Notes: generated from the letters alone by a model not told the origin. DNA of 13,822 bases from Chloroflexota bacterium (GCA_022563135.1 JADFNZ010000029.1:1-13822); one strand, 5' to 3'. Positions 1 through 8,046 are shown, counted from the first letter of the stretch. Program-made: numbers and translations.

Positions 1-1
1 C

Positions 2-1132
<1,131 letters not shown>

Positions 1133-1180
1133 CAAGTCAGGAACCAAGATCTAGGAACAACGTCTGCGGCGTGATAGACT

Positions 1181-1212
1181 CAGGGCGTTCGCCTCCGATG
1201 GCGAGCGCTCTG
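1181..1212 (+). terminator. Strong hairpin after the mutase gene, probable terminator
   Basis: Positions 1181-1193 pair with 1200-1212 to form a 13-bp stem containing two G-U wobbles (1184/1209 and 1188/1205), closed by the 6-nt loop TCCGAT. The bases that follow (TTGTTAGG) are only moderately T-rich. The hairpin lies 48 nt after the mutase stop and 32 nt before the reductase start, so it most likely ends the mutase transcript. It could also be a stem in the 5' leader of the reductase mRNA. Confidence 0.55.
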
Positions 1213-1231
1213 TTGTTAGGTGCTAGCTGAG

Positions 1232-1236
1232 GGAGG
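1232..1236 (+). promoter_or_regulatory. Ribosome binding site that sets the reductase start
   Basis: GGAGG lies 8 nt upstream of the ATG at 1245. The alternative in-frame GTG at 1236 would overlap this site and has no ribosome binding site of its own, so the ATG (MKRLDGQ) is preferred. Confidence 0.75.
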
Positions 1237-1244
1237 TGGGCAGC

Positions 1245-1988
1245 ATGAAGCGATTGGATGGACAGGTAGCCATCGTTACGGGCGCGTCGCGGGGCATTGG
1301 ACGGGCTGTGGCGAAGGAGCTGGCGGAGTATGGCGCGGCGGTCGTCGTGAACTACCTCCAGAGCAAGGAACAGGCCGAGTCGCTGGTGGCCGAAGTGACC
1401 GGTGCGAAGGGCCGCGCCATCGCGGTGCTGTGCGACGTCGGCAAGCCAGACGACGTGCAGGCGATGGTGCAACGCACGATGGATGAGTTCGGCCAGATCG
1501 ACATCCTGGTGAACAACGCCGGGGTGAACCGCGACCGGTCGCTGCGGCGCATGTCGGCGGAGGAGTGGCAGGAAGTGATCAACACCGACCTGAACAGCGC
1601 CTTCTACTGCACCTCTGCCGTCCTCCCTCACATGGTGGAGCGGAGCTACGGGCGGATCATCAACATGTCCAGCATCATTGGCCAGATGGGCAACGTGGGC
1701 CAGGCGAACTACGCCGCGGCGAAGGCGGGGCTCGTTGCCCTGACGAAGTCGGCGGCGCAGGAGCTGGCCCGCTACAACATCACCGTGAACGCGATGTGTC
1801 CCGGCTTCATCGCGACGGACATGGTCATCGCCCTCGCCGATGAGGTGAAGGAGGCGCTGATCAGCCGCATTCCGCTCGGTCGCTTCGGCAAGCCGGAGGA
1901 GGTCGCCGCCTTCATCCGGTTCCTGGTCACCGAAGGGGAATGGATCACCGGCCAGCAGTTCAACCCCAACGGCGGGATGTACATGTGA
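1245..1988 (+). CDS. SDR-family 3-oxoacyl-ACP / acetoacetyl-CoA reductase (FabG/PhaB-like)
   Basis: A 247-residue classical short-chain dehydrogenase/reductase, expected to reduce a 3-ketoacyl thioester with NAD(P)H in the cytoplasm. The nucleotide-binding motif TGASRGIG lies at residues 12-19, followed by D64 (CDV), NNAG at 90-93, and the catalytic S143, Y156 and K160 (YxxxK, in QANYAAAK). The segment NMSSIIGQMGNVGQ and the terminal NGGMYM resemble acetoacetyl-CoA reductases (PhaB) more than fatty-acid-synthase FabG. The tetrad Asn, expected seven residues after W108, is Asp115. The ATG is placed by the ribosome binding site at 1232-1236. The stop overlaps the next start by 1 nt (TGATG), so the two genes are probably translationally coupled. 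The SDR assignment is certain; the substrate is inferred. Confidence 0.92.
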   Translation: MKRLDGQVAIVTGASRGIGRAVAKELAEYGAAVVVNYLQSKEQAESLVAEVTGAKGRAIAVLCDVGKPDDVQAMVQRTMDEFGQIDILVNNAGVNRDRSLRRMSAEEWQEVINTDLNSAFYCTSAVLPHMVERSYGRIINMSSIIGQMGNVGQANYAAAKAGLVALTKSAAQELARYNITVNAMCPGFIATDMVIALADEVKEALISRIPLGRFGKPEEVAAFIRFLVTEGEWITGQQFNPNGGMYM

Positions 1989-3094
1989 TGGCGGAGCTAG
2001 AGCTTCCCACCGGCCCGGCAGGGATCACCGCTGACTGGCTCACTCGCGCGCTCCGCGCGACGGGCACGATCCGCGATGCCGCGGTGACCGCGTTCGACCT
2101 GGAGCCGGACATCGCCGCGGGGGTTGGTTTCATGGGCCAGCTCGCCCGCATTACGCCAACCTACGACCGCAGCGAGGACGGCGCCCCGGCATCGATCATC
2201 GCCAAGCTGCCGACGCCGACGACAGAGAACCGCGAGATCGCGGACGCCTTTCGCTTCTATGAGATCGAGACACGCTTCTACGAGGAGATAGCCGCAGAAG
2301 TCGAGATTCGCACGCCGCGCTGCTACTACAGCAGGTACGAGCGGGAGACGCGGGACTTCGTGCTGCTGCTGGAAGACCTCGCGCCGGCGCAGATGGGCGA
2401 TCAAGTCGCCGGATGCACCGTCGAGCAGGCGAGGCTGGCTCTGCGTGAGCTCGCGAAGTTCCACGCGACGTGGTGGGAGAATCGACGCGTCGGTGATTTC
2501 GATTGGCTCCCGCCGACGAATGAGACGTTCCGCGCGCAGGCCGCGCAGGACAACTATCAGCAGGCGTGGGTGGCGTTCGTAGAGAACTTCTCGGACGGCG
2601 TCCCGCCGGAGATCATGGAGATCGGCGAACGCTTTGGCAGTAAGGTCATCCAGCTCATGGACGCGCTCGCGCAGCCGCCGCGCACGATCATGCACGGCGA
2701 CTACCGACTCGACAACATGTTCTTCGCCACAGCGGAGGGAGGCGCTACGTTCACGGTGGTCGATTGGCAGATCATCAGCCACGGCCGCGGTGCCTTTGAC
2801 GTTGCGTACTTCCTGTGCGGCTCGCTTCCGCCGGAGGACAGGAAGGCGAACGAGATGGAGCTGCTGCACATGTACCACGACGTCCTGACAGAGCGAGGCG
2901 TCACGGGCTACGATTTCGACCAGTTCTTCCAGGATTACCGCGCATCGATGCTCTTCTGCTGGCTGTACACCGTGATCGTCCTCGGCGCGCTCGACATGGC
3001 GACGGAGCGCGGCGTGGCACTCTTCACAGCCATCCTCCAGCGAAACAGCGCGGCGATTGTCGACCTCAACGCCGGCGAGTTCTTGCCTGAGTAA
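1988..3094 (+). CDS. Phosphotransferase family protein (APH / ecdysteroid-kinase-like fold)
   Basis: A 368-residue kinase-like protein of the aminoglycoside phosphotransferase/choline kinase superfamily. The catalytic loop HGDYRLDN is at residues 236-243, with D238 the presumed base and N243 a metal ligand. The metal-binding DFG equivalent is VDWQ, with D259. The N-terminal lobe contains GFMGQLARI, followed by the acidic LLLEDL segment, a layout typical of the CHK/EcKinase-like branch. Genes of this type often sit beside acyl-CoA dehydrogenase, SDR and other lipid-catabolism genes in actinobacteria and Chloroflexota, and their substrate is generally unknown; antibiotic resistance is not implied. 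The ATG at 1988 shares one base with the reductase stop. An in-frame ATG at 1940 would lie inside the reductase gene and is rejected. Confidence 0.87.
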   Translation: MAELELPTGPAGITADWLTRALRATGTIRDAAVTAFDLEPDIAAGVGFMGQLARITPTYDRSEDGAPASIIAKLPTPTTENREIADAFRFYEIETRFYEEIAAEVEIRTPRCYYSRYERETRDFVLLLEDLAPAQMGDQVAGCTVEQARLALRELAKFHATWWENRRVGDFDWLPPTNETFRAQAAQDNYQQAWVAFVENFSDGVPPEIMEIGERFGSKVIQLMDALAQPPRTIMHGDYRLDNMFFATAEGGATFTVVDWQIISHGRGAFDVAYFLCGSLPPEDRKANEMELLHMYHDVLTERGVTGYDFDQFFQDYRASMLFCWLYTVIVLGALDMATERGVALFTAILQRNSAAIVDLNAGEFLPE

Positions 3095-3114
3095 CGCCGA
3101 CGCCACGTCAAGCG

Positions 3115-3891
3115 ATGACGATCCACCAGGCCGACACCGACTACCAGCTTGAGCACTTCATCTCGGGCCCGCTCCTGCCGGACGTCGAGCACCTGTTCCG
3201 GCGCATCAGCGACGCCACGGTGGAAGCCGTGGCCGAGCGTCCGCCCGGGCGTGTGCTCGATGTTGGGTCGGGCGCCTCGCGGGAGCTGATGCGGCTGGCG
3301 GGCATGGGCTGGGAAGCGTACGCGATCGATCCATCGGCCCACATGCTCGGCGCCTCTCAGCTCGTCGAGGAGCAGACGAGCGCCTCTGTGCATCTAGTGC
3401 GGGCGATCGGCGAACGGCTGCCCTTCGACGACGCCTCTCTGGACGCCGTCGCCTGCCAGGCCGCGCTCGACCACTTCACCGACCGCCACAGCTTCATGGC
3501 CGAGGCCGCACGCGTCGTTAAGCCGGACGGCCGGGTGATCGTGTCGCTCAACAACTTCGAAGGGCTCTCATGCAAGCTCGGGAGGCTGCTCCATCCGCTG
3601 GCGCAGGGCTCGCGTTTGCACCACTGCGCGGACTGGCCGTGCTGGCAGATCCCTCCGGACCATACCTTCAAGGGCGATTGGGACGTGGTGCGTCGGCTCG
3701 GCGGCGATGCTCTACGGCTGGAGCGCGCCTACGGCATCTCGCTGCTCTGCATGGTCTACGGATGGGGCCACCTGCTCGGCCGCCTACCGCGGCGCGTGAC
3801 GGAGCGGCTGCTCCGGTTCACGGACCGCATCGCCTACGGCAGGCCAGCCTGGAGCGACGTCATCGTCTCTATCTGGCAGCCGGTTAGCTGA
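3115..3891 (+). CDS. Class I SAM-dependent methyltransferase
   Basis: A 258-residue protein of the Methyltransf_11 (UbiE-like) type that should transfer a methyl group from S-adenosylmethionine. Motif I is VLDVGSG (residues 47-53), the acidic residue ending strand beta2 is D72 (IDPS), the post-motif is LPFDDASLDAV (102-112), and motif III is RVVKPDGRVIVS (133-144). The C-terminal part, with WPCWQIPPDHTF and a hydrophobic stretch near MVYGWGHLLGRL, is not diagnostic of a substrate. It starts 20 nt after the phosphotransferase stop and is probably the last gene of that transcript. No good ribosome binding site is visible. Its 3' end overlaps the converging thioesterase gene by 8 nt. Confidence 0.87.
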   Translation: MTIHQADTDYQLEHFISGPLLPDVEHLFRRISDATVEAVAERPPGRVLDVGSGASRELMRLAGMGWEAYAIDPSAHMLGASQLVEEQTSASVHLVRAIGERLPFDDASLDAVACQAALDHFTDRHSFMAEAARVVKPDGRVIVSLNNFEGLSCKLGRLLHPLAQGSRLHHCADWPCWQIPPDHTFKGDWDVVRRLGGDALRLERAYGISLLCMVYGWGHLLGRLPRRVTERLLRFTDRIAYGRPAWSDVIVSIWQPVS

Positions 3892-4330
3892 TCGACGCTT
3901 CGTAGATGCGGCGCATCTCCTCTGCCCTATCGCCGCTCACCCGCACGAAGATCCCCGTCGCCTCCGCGAGCACCGCCCCGCTCGCCGAGCGTAGCTCCGA
4001 CCTCATCTCGAGAAACCGGCCCCGGTCGCGCTGCACCCAGCCTGTGACGGCCAGCGGCTCGCCCACGAGGACCGGCTCGCGAAAGCGCAGGCTGAAGCGA
4101 GCGGTCATCGCCCAGATCCCCTGGCCGTAGACGGCCCAGCCCATCGCCTCGTCCAGCATCGTGGCGACACCGCCGCCGTGCACGTGACCCGGGTAACCCT
4201 GAAGCTGCTCCGGCGGCGTGAACTTCGCCACAGCGCGCCCGTCCTCTACGCGAAAGCGCATCTTGAGGCCATGGGGATTGTCGCTGCCGCAGGCGAAACA
4301 GAGCCGGGCTGGATCTGGGCGCTCAGTCAA
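3884..4330 (-). CDS. PaaI/4HBT-type hot-dog acyl-CoA thioesterase
   Basis: A 148-residue single hot-dog-fold thioesterase, expected to hydrolyse acyl-CoA in the cytoplasm. It shows the N-terminal CFACGSDNPHGL (residues 11-22) common in this group. The hot-dog active-site segment HVHGGG (49-54) follows, and the central helix carries D60-E61 (MLDEAMG). Its start is TTG, supported by GGAGG nine bases upstream and by an 8-nt overlap with the preceding MaoC gene. It is the last gene of the minus-strand operon HxlR, FAS1-like dehydratase, MaoC, thioesterase, and probably releases or recycles acyl groups handled by the hydratase pair. The substrate chain is unknown. Confidence 0.88.
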   Translation of the reverse strand: MTERPDPARLCFACGSDNPHGLKMRFRVEDGRAVAKFTPPEQLQGYPGHVHGGGVATMLDEAMGWAVYGQGIWAMTARFSLRFREPVLVGEPLAVTGWVQRDRGRFLEMRSELRSASGAVLAEATGIFVRVSGDRAEEMRRIYEASIS

Positions 4331-4709
4331 TCGCCGGCACCTCCGCTGTGCCGTTGATCAGCAGCTCATCCTTCTCGTTGCGGCACTCGACAGAGTAGGC
4401 CCATCTGCCCTGGCCGCCGGCCTGCGGCTGCGCGCGGGCGCTGATCGTATCGCCGGGCCGGGCAGGCGCGCGGAAACGCACACGCAGCTTACCGCTGCTG
4501 AGCCACGCCTCGCCAAAGGCGGCGGTCATCATCTCTGAGATCGCGGCGAGCACCAGCATCCCGTGCGCGATGGTGCCGCCGAACGGCGTCGCGCGGGCGA
4601 ACGCCTCGTCGATGTGGATCGGATTGTGGTCGCCTGAAGCGTCGGCGTATCGCGCGATCCCCTCCTGCGTCAGCCGCTTGACGACCGGCACTACCTCAGG
4701 CGCGCTCAC
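4323..4709 (-). CDS. MaoC-like (R)-specific enoyl-CoA hydratase/dehydratase subunit
   Basis: A 128-residue hot-dog protein of the MaoC/R-hydratase family. The hydratase motif YADASGDHNPIH spans residues 21-32, with the catalytic pair D27 and H32, followed by the substrate-loop segment FGGTIAHGM (43-51). It would add water to a trans-2-enoyl thioester, or remove it from a 3-hydroxyacyl thioester. The GTG start shares GTGA with the stop of the upstream FAS1-like subunit, a 4-nt overlap typical of translational coupling and of subunits made in equal amounts. By analogy with ChsH1-ChsH2 and HadAB, it is probably the catalytic half of a heteromeric dehydratase. Confidence 0.9.
   Translation of the reverse strand: MSAPEVVPVVKRLTQEGIARYADASGDHNPIHIDEAFARATPFGGTIAHGMLVLAAISEMMTAAFGEAWLSSGKLRVRFRAPARPGDTISARAQPQAGGQGRWAYSVECRNEKDELLINGTAEVPAID
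4340..4344 (-). promoter_or_regulatory. Ribosome binding site supporting a TTG start
   Basis: On the minus strand GGAGG lies 9 nt before the TTG at 4330. No ATG or GTG occurs nearby in frame, so the rare TTG start of the thioesterase is well supported. The site sits inside the end of the MaoC coding sequence. Confidence 0.65.
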
Positions 4710-5131
4710 GGCACGGCCTCTGCGGCAGGCGACATCACCATCGTTCGGCCACGAAGCGCCGGTTCGGACGAACCTTCCGGCGTAACGGAGAACTCGATGA
4801 CGGAGACGACCATCCCCGCCCGCTCCGAGCGCTGCGCGATGGTACCGCGTAGCGTGAGCGACGCACGCAGCGGGACGGCCTCGAGCACTTCCATCTCCTG
4901 GTTCGTATGAAGGGTACCGGGAGCAAGGCCCACCGCGTCCAGCAGCGCGCCGAGCGCGAATGCGGTGACGGCCAGAGGAGGCGCTAGGCCTAGCTCTTCG
5001 TAGACGCAGTTCGCATCGCTCAGCGCTTCCACGTAGCGGGCGATCCGCTCTGGCGTGAGTGCGAGCGTGATGTCAACAAATCGATGGCCCTTGGGGAGAT
5101 CGGAGAGGATCGCGGGGGCGGCGCCGGTCAT
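4706..5131 (-). CDS. FAS1-like dehydratase / MaoC N-terminal-type hot-dog subunit
   Basis: A 141-residue hot-dog protein lacking the catalytic D-x4-H of MaoC. It carries segments seen in FAS1-like dehydratase domains: an N-terminal LTPERIARYVEALSDANCVY, then APPLAVTAFALGALLDAVG and LHTNQEMEVLEAV. In known two-subunit dehydratases this half shapes the acyl-binding pocket and the partner supplies catalysis. The partner here is the overlapping MaoC gene. The ATG at 5131 lies 4 nt after the stop of the HxlR gene. The family call is good; the complex is inferred from gene order. Confidence 0.82.
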   Translation of the reverse strand: MTGAAPAILSDLPKGHRFVDITLALTPERIARYVEALSDANCVYEELGLAPPLAVTAFALGALLDAVGLAPGTLHTNQEMEVLEAVPLRASLTLRGTIAQRSERAGMVVSVIEFSVTPEGSSEPALRGRTMVMSPAAEAVP

Positions 5132-5135
5132 GCGG

Positions 5136-5486
5136 TTACGGCTGGAGGCCGCTCATATGGCGGAGGCCCCACTGCTCAATGCCTGTGAGCGCCTGCGCCA
5201 GTTCCTGGCCTCTCTCCGTGAGCGCGTACTCTACCCACGGCGGGGTAGTGGACACGATCCGCCGGCGAACGATCTCAAGCTCTTCCAGGGTGCGCAGCCG
5301 GTCGCTCAGCGTCCGCGAATTGCAGCCGCCGATGGCCGCCGCCAGCTCGTTGAAGCGACGCTTACCCGCGGTGAGCTCGTAGACGATGTGCGGTATCCAC
5401 TTCCGGCCCAGCAGCGCCAGGGTAGCCCGCACTGGACAGTAGACGTCCTCGGCGGTGAACACCAGCTTGCGTTCAAACGTCATCAT
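5136..5486 (-). CDS. HxlR-family winged-helix transcriptional regulator
   Basis: A 116-residue HxlR-type regulator. It shows the family pattern CPVRATLALLGRKW (residues 17-30), RFNELAAAIGG (44-54), the recognition-helix region SRTLSDRLRTLEELEIVRR, and the wing WVEYALTERGQEL. Cys17 is at the position where YodB, HypR and QorR relatives carry a redox- or electrophile-reactive cysteine. A second cysteine (C55) sits at the start of the recognition helix. As the first gene of the four-gene minus operon it probably controls its own promoter and the hot-dog genes. ATG codons at 5486 and 5483 are both possible starts. The peroxiredoxin gene lies 68 nt upstream on the same strand, which fits an oxidative or electrophile signal, but the ligand is unknown. 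Confidence 0.9.
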   Translation of the reverse strand: MMTFERKLVFTAEDVYCPVRATLALLGRKWIPHIVYELTAGKRRFNELAAAIGGCNSRTLSDRLRTLEELEIVRRRIVSTTPPWVEYALTERGQELAQALTGIEQWGLRHMSGLQP

Positions 5487-5497
5487 CCCTGTCGCTC

Positions 5498-5527
5498 AGG
5501 ATACTGCACTGCGAATAGGGGATACAA
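5498..5527 (-). promoter_or_regulatory. Candidate hxlR-operon promoter with overlapping direct-repeat operator
   Basis: On the minus strand a weak -35 (TTGTAT, 5522-5527) is followed after 18 nt by a -10-like TATCCT (5498-5503), 11 nt before the ATG. On the plus strand the hexamer GGATAC occurs twice, at 5499-5504 and 5520-5525. The copies are 21 bp apart (two helix turns) and overlap the -10 and -35 respectively. A dimeric winged-helix repressor bound there would block RNA polymerase. This is a prediction from spacing only. Confidence 0.35.
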
Positions 5528-5554
5528 GGAGAGCCGTAGCTGGCTTCCCTGCGC

Positions 5555-6001
5555 CTAGCCGAGCGCGGCCAGCGCCTCCTTGTGGTCGCGGGCCTCCAGC
5601 GGGGGCTTGTGGACGACGTATTGGATCACGCCGTTCGCATCGATCACGACCGTCAGCCGCTCTGCGATCGCGAACTGCTCGTTCCAGCAGCCGTAGGTGG
5701 TGGCCACCTCTCCCTTCGTGTCCGCCAACAGGGAGTGCTTCAGCCCCTCCTTTTCGATGAACGCCTTGTGCGCCCAGGAGCTATCGCGGCTGATGCCGAA
5801 GACCTTCGCTCCTTTCGCTTCGAACGCGGAGTAGTCGTCCCTCACGGCGCAGAGTTCGTTCGTGCAGATCGGCGAGAAGTCCGCGGGAAAGAAGACCAGA
5901 ACTACCGGCGTACCTCGCAGCGAGGCGAGCGTCACTTCCTGGTTGTTCTCGTCGCGCAGGGTGAAATCTGGCGCCTCTTCTCCCACCTTTACGTTTGCCA
6001 T
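5555..6001 (-). CDS. AhpE-like peroxiredoxin (AhpC/TSA family)
   Basis: A 148-residue thiol peroxidase reducing hydrogen peroxide and organic peroxides in the cytoplasm. The active site PADFSPIC gives peroxidatic Cys46 in the P-x3-(T/S)-x2-C motif, followed by C51 (CTNELC). A second cysteine five residues on is the resolving position in PrxQ/BCP-type enzymes. The later YGCWNEQFAIAERLTVVID segment resembles mycobacterial AhpE (YGxxNEQ). C105 lies within it. The start ATG at 6001 has GGAAGG 10 nt upstream. It may be transcribed alone or read through into the HxlR operon 68 nt downstream. The thiol partner that recycles it is not identified here. Confidence 0.92.
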   Translation of the reverse strand: MANVKVGEEAPDFTLRDENNQEVTLASLRGTPVVLVFFPADFSPICTNELCAVRDDYSAFEAKGAKVFGISRDSSWAHKAFIEKEGLKHSLLADTKGEVATTYGCWNEQFAIAERLTVVIDANGVIQYVVHKPPLEARDHKEALAALG

Positions 6002-6184
6002 CTCGTGGTATCCTTCCTAGAGCCCCGCTCCGATTGTCCGGCGGCCGTCGCCGCGCGAGCGAGCAGCACGCTTCGCGGCTACTCACGCCTTGCAGCTTAT
6101 CGAGGCACGTCCGCTATCAGCAAGAAGGCGCGAGCGCATAGGCTCCGGTGATCAGCATTACCTACAGCCCGCGCGCCATAGGCC

Positions 6185-6205
6185 TACGATAGAGCGTGAG
6201 AGGAA
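6185..6205 (+). promoter_or_regulatory. Possible -10 and ribosome binding site of the DUF3179 gene
   Basis: TACGAT (6185-6190) is a plausible -10 without a recognisable -35. AGAGGAA (6199-6205) is a good ribosome binding site just upstream of the ATG at 6212. The rest of the divergent 210-nt gap to the peroxiredoxin gene shows no feature I can name. Confidence 0.3.
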
Positions 6206-6211
6206 CCGCGC

Positions 6212-7396
6212 ATGCTCCTACGGCTCCCCCGCCTATCACGTCGAGCCGCCATCGCCCTCGTCGCGGGCGTTGCGATCTTTGCCGTTGCCTGCGGCTCGGC
6301 GGCCACAGGCGGCACAACGGCTCCCAACAGGGCCGACGTACCTGGAGAACTTGACCCCACCATCAACCTGATCTCCAACTGGCGCACTGACTTCAGCAAG
6401 CACAGCGTCGACTTGGGCGACTTCCTTTCCGGCGGACCACCCAAGGACGGCATCCCCGCCTTGAGCGGCACGCCGGTCGTGAGCGTTGCCGAGGCGAACG
6501 CTTATGCCATCGACCGCGAGCCGGTGATCGCGGTCAACATCAACGGCGACGCCCGCGCCTATCCGCTCGGCATCCTCACCCGGCACGAGATCGCGAACGA
6601 CGTCATCGGCGGCGTCCCTGTAGCTGTCACGTTCTGCCCGCTCTGCAACTCCGCAATCGTCTTCAACCGCGTGCTGGACGGCGTCACACTCGACTTCGGC
6701 GTCTCCGGCGTGCTGCGCAACAGCGACCTCGTCATGTTCGACCGGCAGACCGAGAGCTGGTGGCAGCAGTTCACGGGCGAGGCAATCGTCGGCGAGCTGA
6801 CGGGCTCTTTCCTCGGCATCGTGCCGTCGTCGATCGTCTCCTGGGCCGACTTCCGGGCGACCTACCCGGACGGCCAGGTGCTCTCGCGCGACACCGGCTT
6901 CGGCATCGACTACAGCTTCAACCCCTATGTGGACTACGACAGCGATGAGAGCCCGTTCCTCTTCCGCGGCGAGATCGACCCGCGCCTCTCACCGATCGAG
7001 CGCGTCGCAGCCGTCGAGCTGAACGGCGACCCAATCGCCTACCCCTTCTCCGTGCTGGAGGAGATCCGGCTCGTGGAAGACACGGTGGGCGGCCAGCCGA
7101 TCGTCGTCTTCTTCCAGCCGGGCACGGCCTCAGCGTTGGACGATCTCGTGATCGCGGAGTCACGCGATGTCGGCGCGGTGGGCGTCTTCGTGCCGGAGGC
7201 GGCCGGGCAGTCGCTCACCTTCCGCCTCGAGGGCGACGAGTTTTTCGACAACGAGACCGGTACGCGCTGGAACATCCTGGGCAAGGGCGTCGAAGGCCCG
7301 CTGGCCGGCGAGGAACTTACCCTGGTAGAACACGGTTCGCACTTCTGGTTCGCCTGGGCCGCCTTCAACCCCAACACGCGCGTCTTCGAGGGCTAA
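6212..7396 (+). CDS. DUF3179 domain-containing lipoprotein
   Basis: A 394-residue exported lipoprotein. A positively charged N-terminus and hydrophobic core end in the lipobox FAVAC (Cys27), followed by a Gly/Ser/Thr-rich linker. From about residue 78 the DUF3179 signature begins: DGIPAL, then INGDARAYPLGILTRHEI, VTFCPLCNSAIVF with C142-x2-C145, LRNSDLVMFD and TESWWQQFTG. It ends with GSHFWFAWAAFNP. The function of DUF3179 is not established as far as I know; the conserved CxxC and exported location could suggest metal or redox chemistry. Length and domain look complete. The ribosome binding site AGAGGAA supports the start. It converges on the Tat-exported gene downstream. Confidence 0.9.
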   Translation: MLLRLPRLSRRAAIALVAGVAIFAVACGSAATGGTTAPNRADVPGELDPTINLISNWRTDFSKHSVDLGDFLSGGPPKDGIPALSGTPVVSVAEANAYAIDREPVIAVNINGDARAYPLGILTRHEIANDVIGGVPVAVTFCPLCNSAIVFNRVLDGVTLDFGVSGVLRNSDLVMFDRQTESWWQQFTGEAIVGELTGSFLGIVPSSIVSWADFRATYPDGQVLSRDTGFGIDYSFNPYVDYDSDESPFLFRGEIDPRLSPIERVAAVELNGDPIAYPFSVLEEIRLVEDTVGGQPIVVFFQPGTASALDDLVIAESRDVGAVGVFVPEAAGQSLTFRLEGDEFFDNETGTRWNILGKGVEGPLAGEELTLVEHGSHFWFAWAAFNPNTRVFEG

Positions 7397-7475
7397 GCTA
7401 CTCCATCACTAGTGCGCCGGTTGCCCACATCCCCTACTGCCAGCGTCGGATCGAGCCAACCCTAACTTGGGCTGA

Positions 7476-8036
7476 CTAGCCGCGACGCAGGTTAAAGGTG
7501 AAGATGATGATCCCGGCGCCGAGTGGGATCGGCAGGCCAGCGTCCGGGCTATACGTCCCGTGGACGCCGGTGAAGTGACCGGTGCCCCCAGTGACGGCGA
7601 GCGGTGGATTTCCCTCGTCGCCTGAGCCGATGATTAACCCCTGGTCAACGATGTGGAACTGCTGCTCGACCGTGTCGAAACCGGCCGGATCCGGGGTTCC
7701 GGCGATGAGGGCTGGCAGACCAAGCGCGCCTGGTTTCGTAAAGACTCCTCGACAGTAGAAGTCACCGGCTGCCGGCTGGCCATCAATCTCGGTAATGTCG
7801 CCCTGCGTGATGAAGTAGGTGGCGCTGGGGGCGGCCAGAACGTTGAGCGTGATGTGGCTGTTCTCCACCCGCACCACCATCTGCTTGCCGCCCGCGGCGG
7901 AGGCGCTGCGAGTGAGCGACGGCGCTGCAACGACAGCAACTGCCGCGGCGCTCGCGGCGGCTCCTGTAGTGAGCAGCGTTCGCCTACTAAGCGTTTTCGA
8001 TTGCATTGCCTTTGAAAGGGTCTCGTCTATTTCCAC
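7476..8036 (-). CDS. Tat-exported allene-oxide-cyclase/dirigent-like beta-barrel protein
   Basis: A 186-residue secreted protein. Residues 16-24 (TLSRRTLLT) form a twin-arginine motif, followed by an Ala-rich hydrophobic region and a likely cleavage site near SASA-A (about residue 48). The mature part has the repeated beta pattern of the allene oxide cyclase barrel/dirigent superfamily: GDFYCRGVF, QQFHIVDQGLIIGSGDEG and AVTGGTGHFTGVHGTY. The start is GTG at 8036, chosen because GGAGG lies 5 nt upstream. The ATG at residue 11 lacks a good site but would keep the Tat motif. Bacterial members of this fold have no settled function, and real cyclase activity should not be assumed. No partner gene is obvious apart from the converging DUF3179 lipoprotein. 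Confidence 0.8.
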   Translation of the reverse strand: MEIDETLSKAMQSKTLSRRTLLTTGAAASAAAVAVVAAPSLTRSASAAGGKQMVVRVENSHITLNVLAAPSATYFITQGDITEIDGQPAAGDFYCRGVFTKPGALGLPALIAGTPDPAGFDTVEQQFHIVDQGLIIGSGDEGNPPLAVTGGTGHFTGVHGTYSPDAGLPIPLGAGIIIFTFNLRRG

Positions 8037-8041
8037 GGTGT

Positions 8042-8046
8042 CCTCC
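8042..8046 (-). promoter_or_regulatory. Ribosome binding site supporting a GTG start
   Basis: GGAGG on the minus strand, 5 nt before the GTG at 8036, decides the start of the Tat-exported protein. The spacing is short but usable. Confidence 0.5.

Noticed and set aside
1171..1180. TAGACT as a promoter -10 (with GGAAC upstream as an ECF-type -35) for the reductase
   Set aside because: Neither hexamer fits a known consensus well, and the hairpin at 1181-1212 would lie directly in the leader.
1997..3106. Long 369-codon minus-strand frame opposite the phosphotransferase gene
   Set aside because: Arg/Leu/Val-rich composition without motifs; a GC-rich antisense shadow of a gene with clear kinase motifs.
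7454..7473. AGCCAA / TTGGGCT stem between the converging DUF3179 and Tat-exported genes
   Set aside because: A bulged 6-bp stem with no T tract on either strand; too weak to call a bidirectional terminator.
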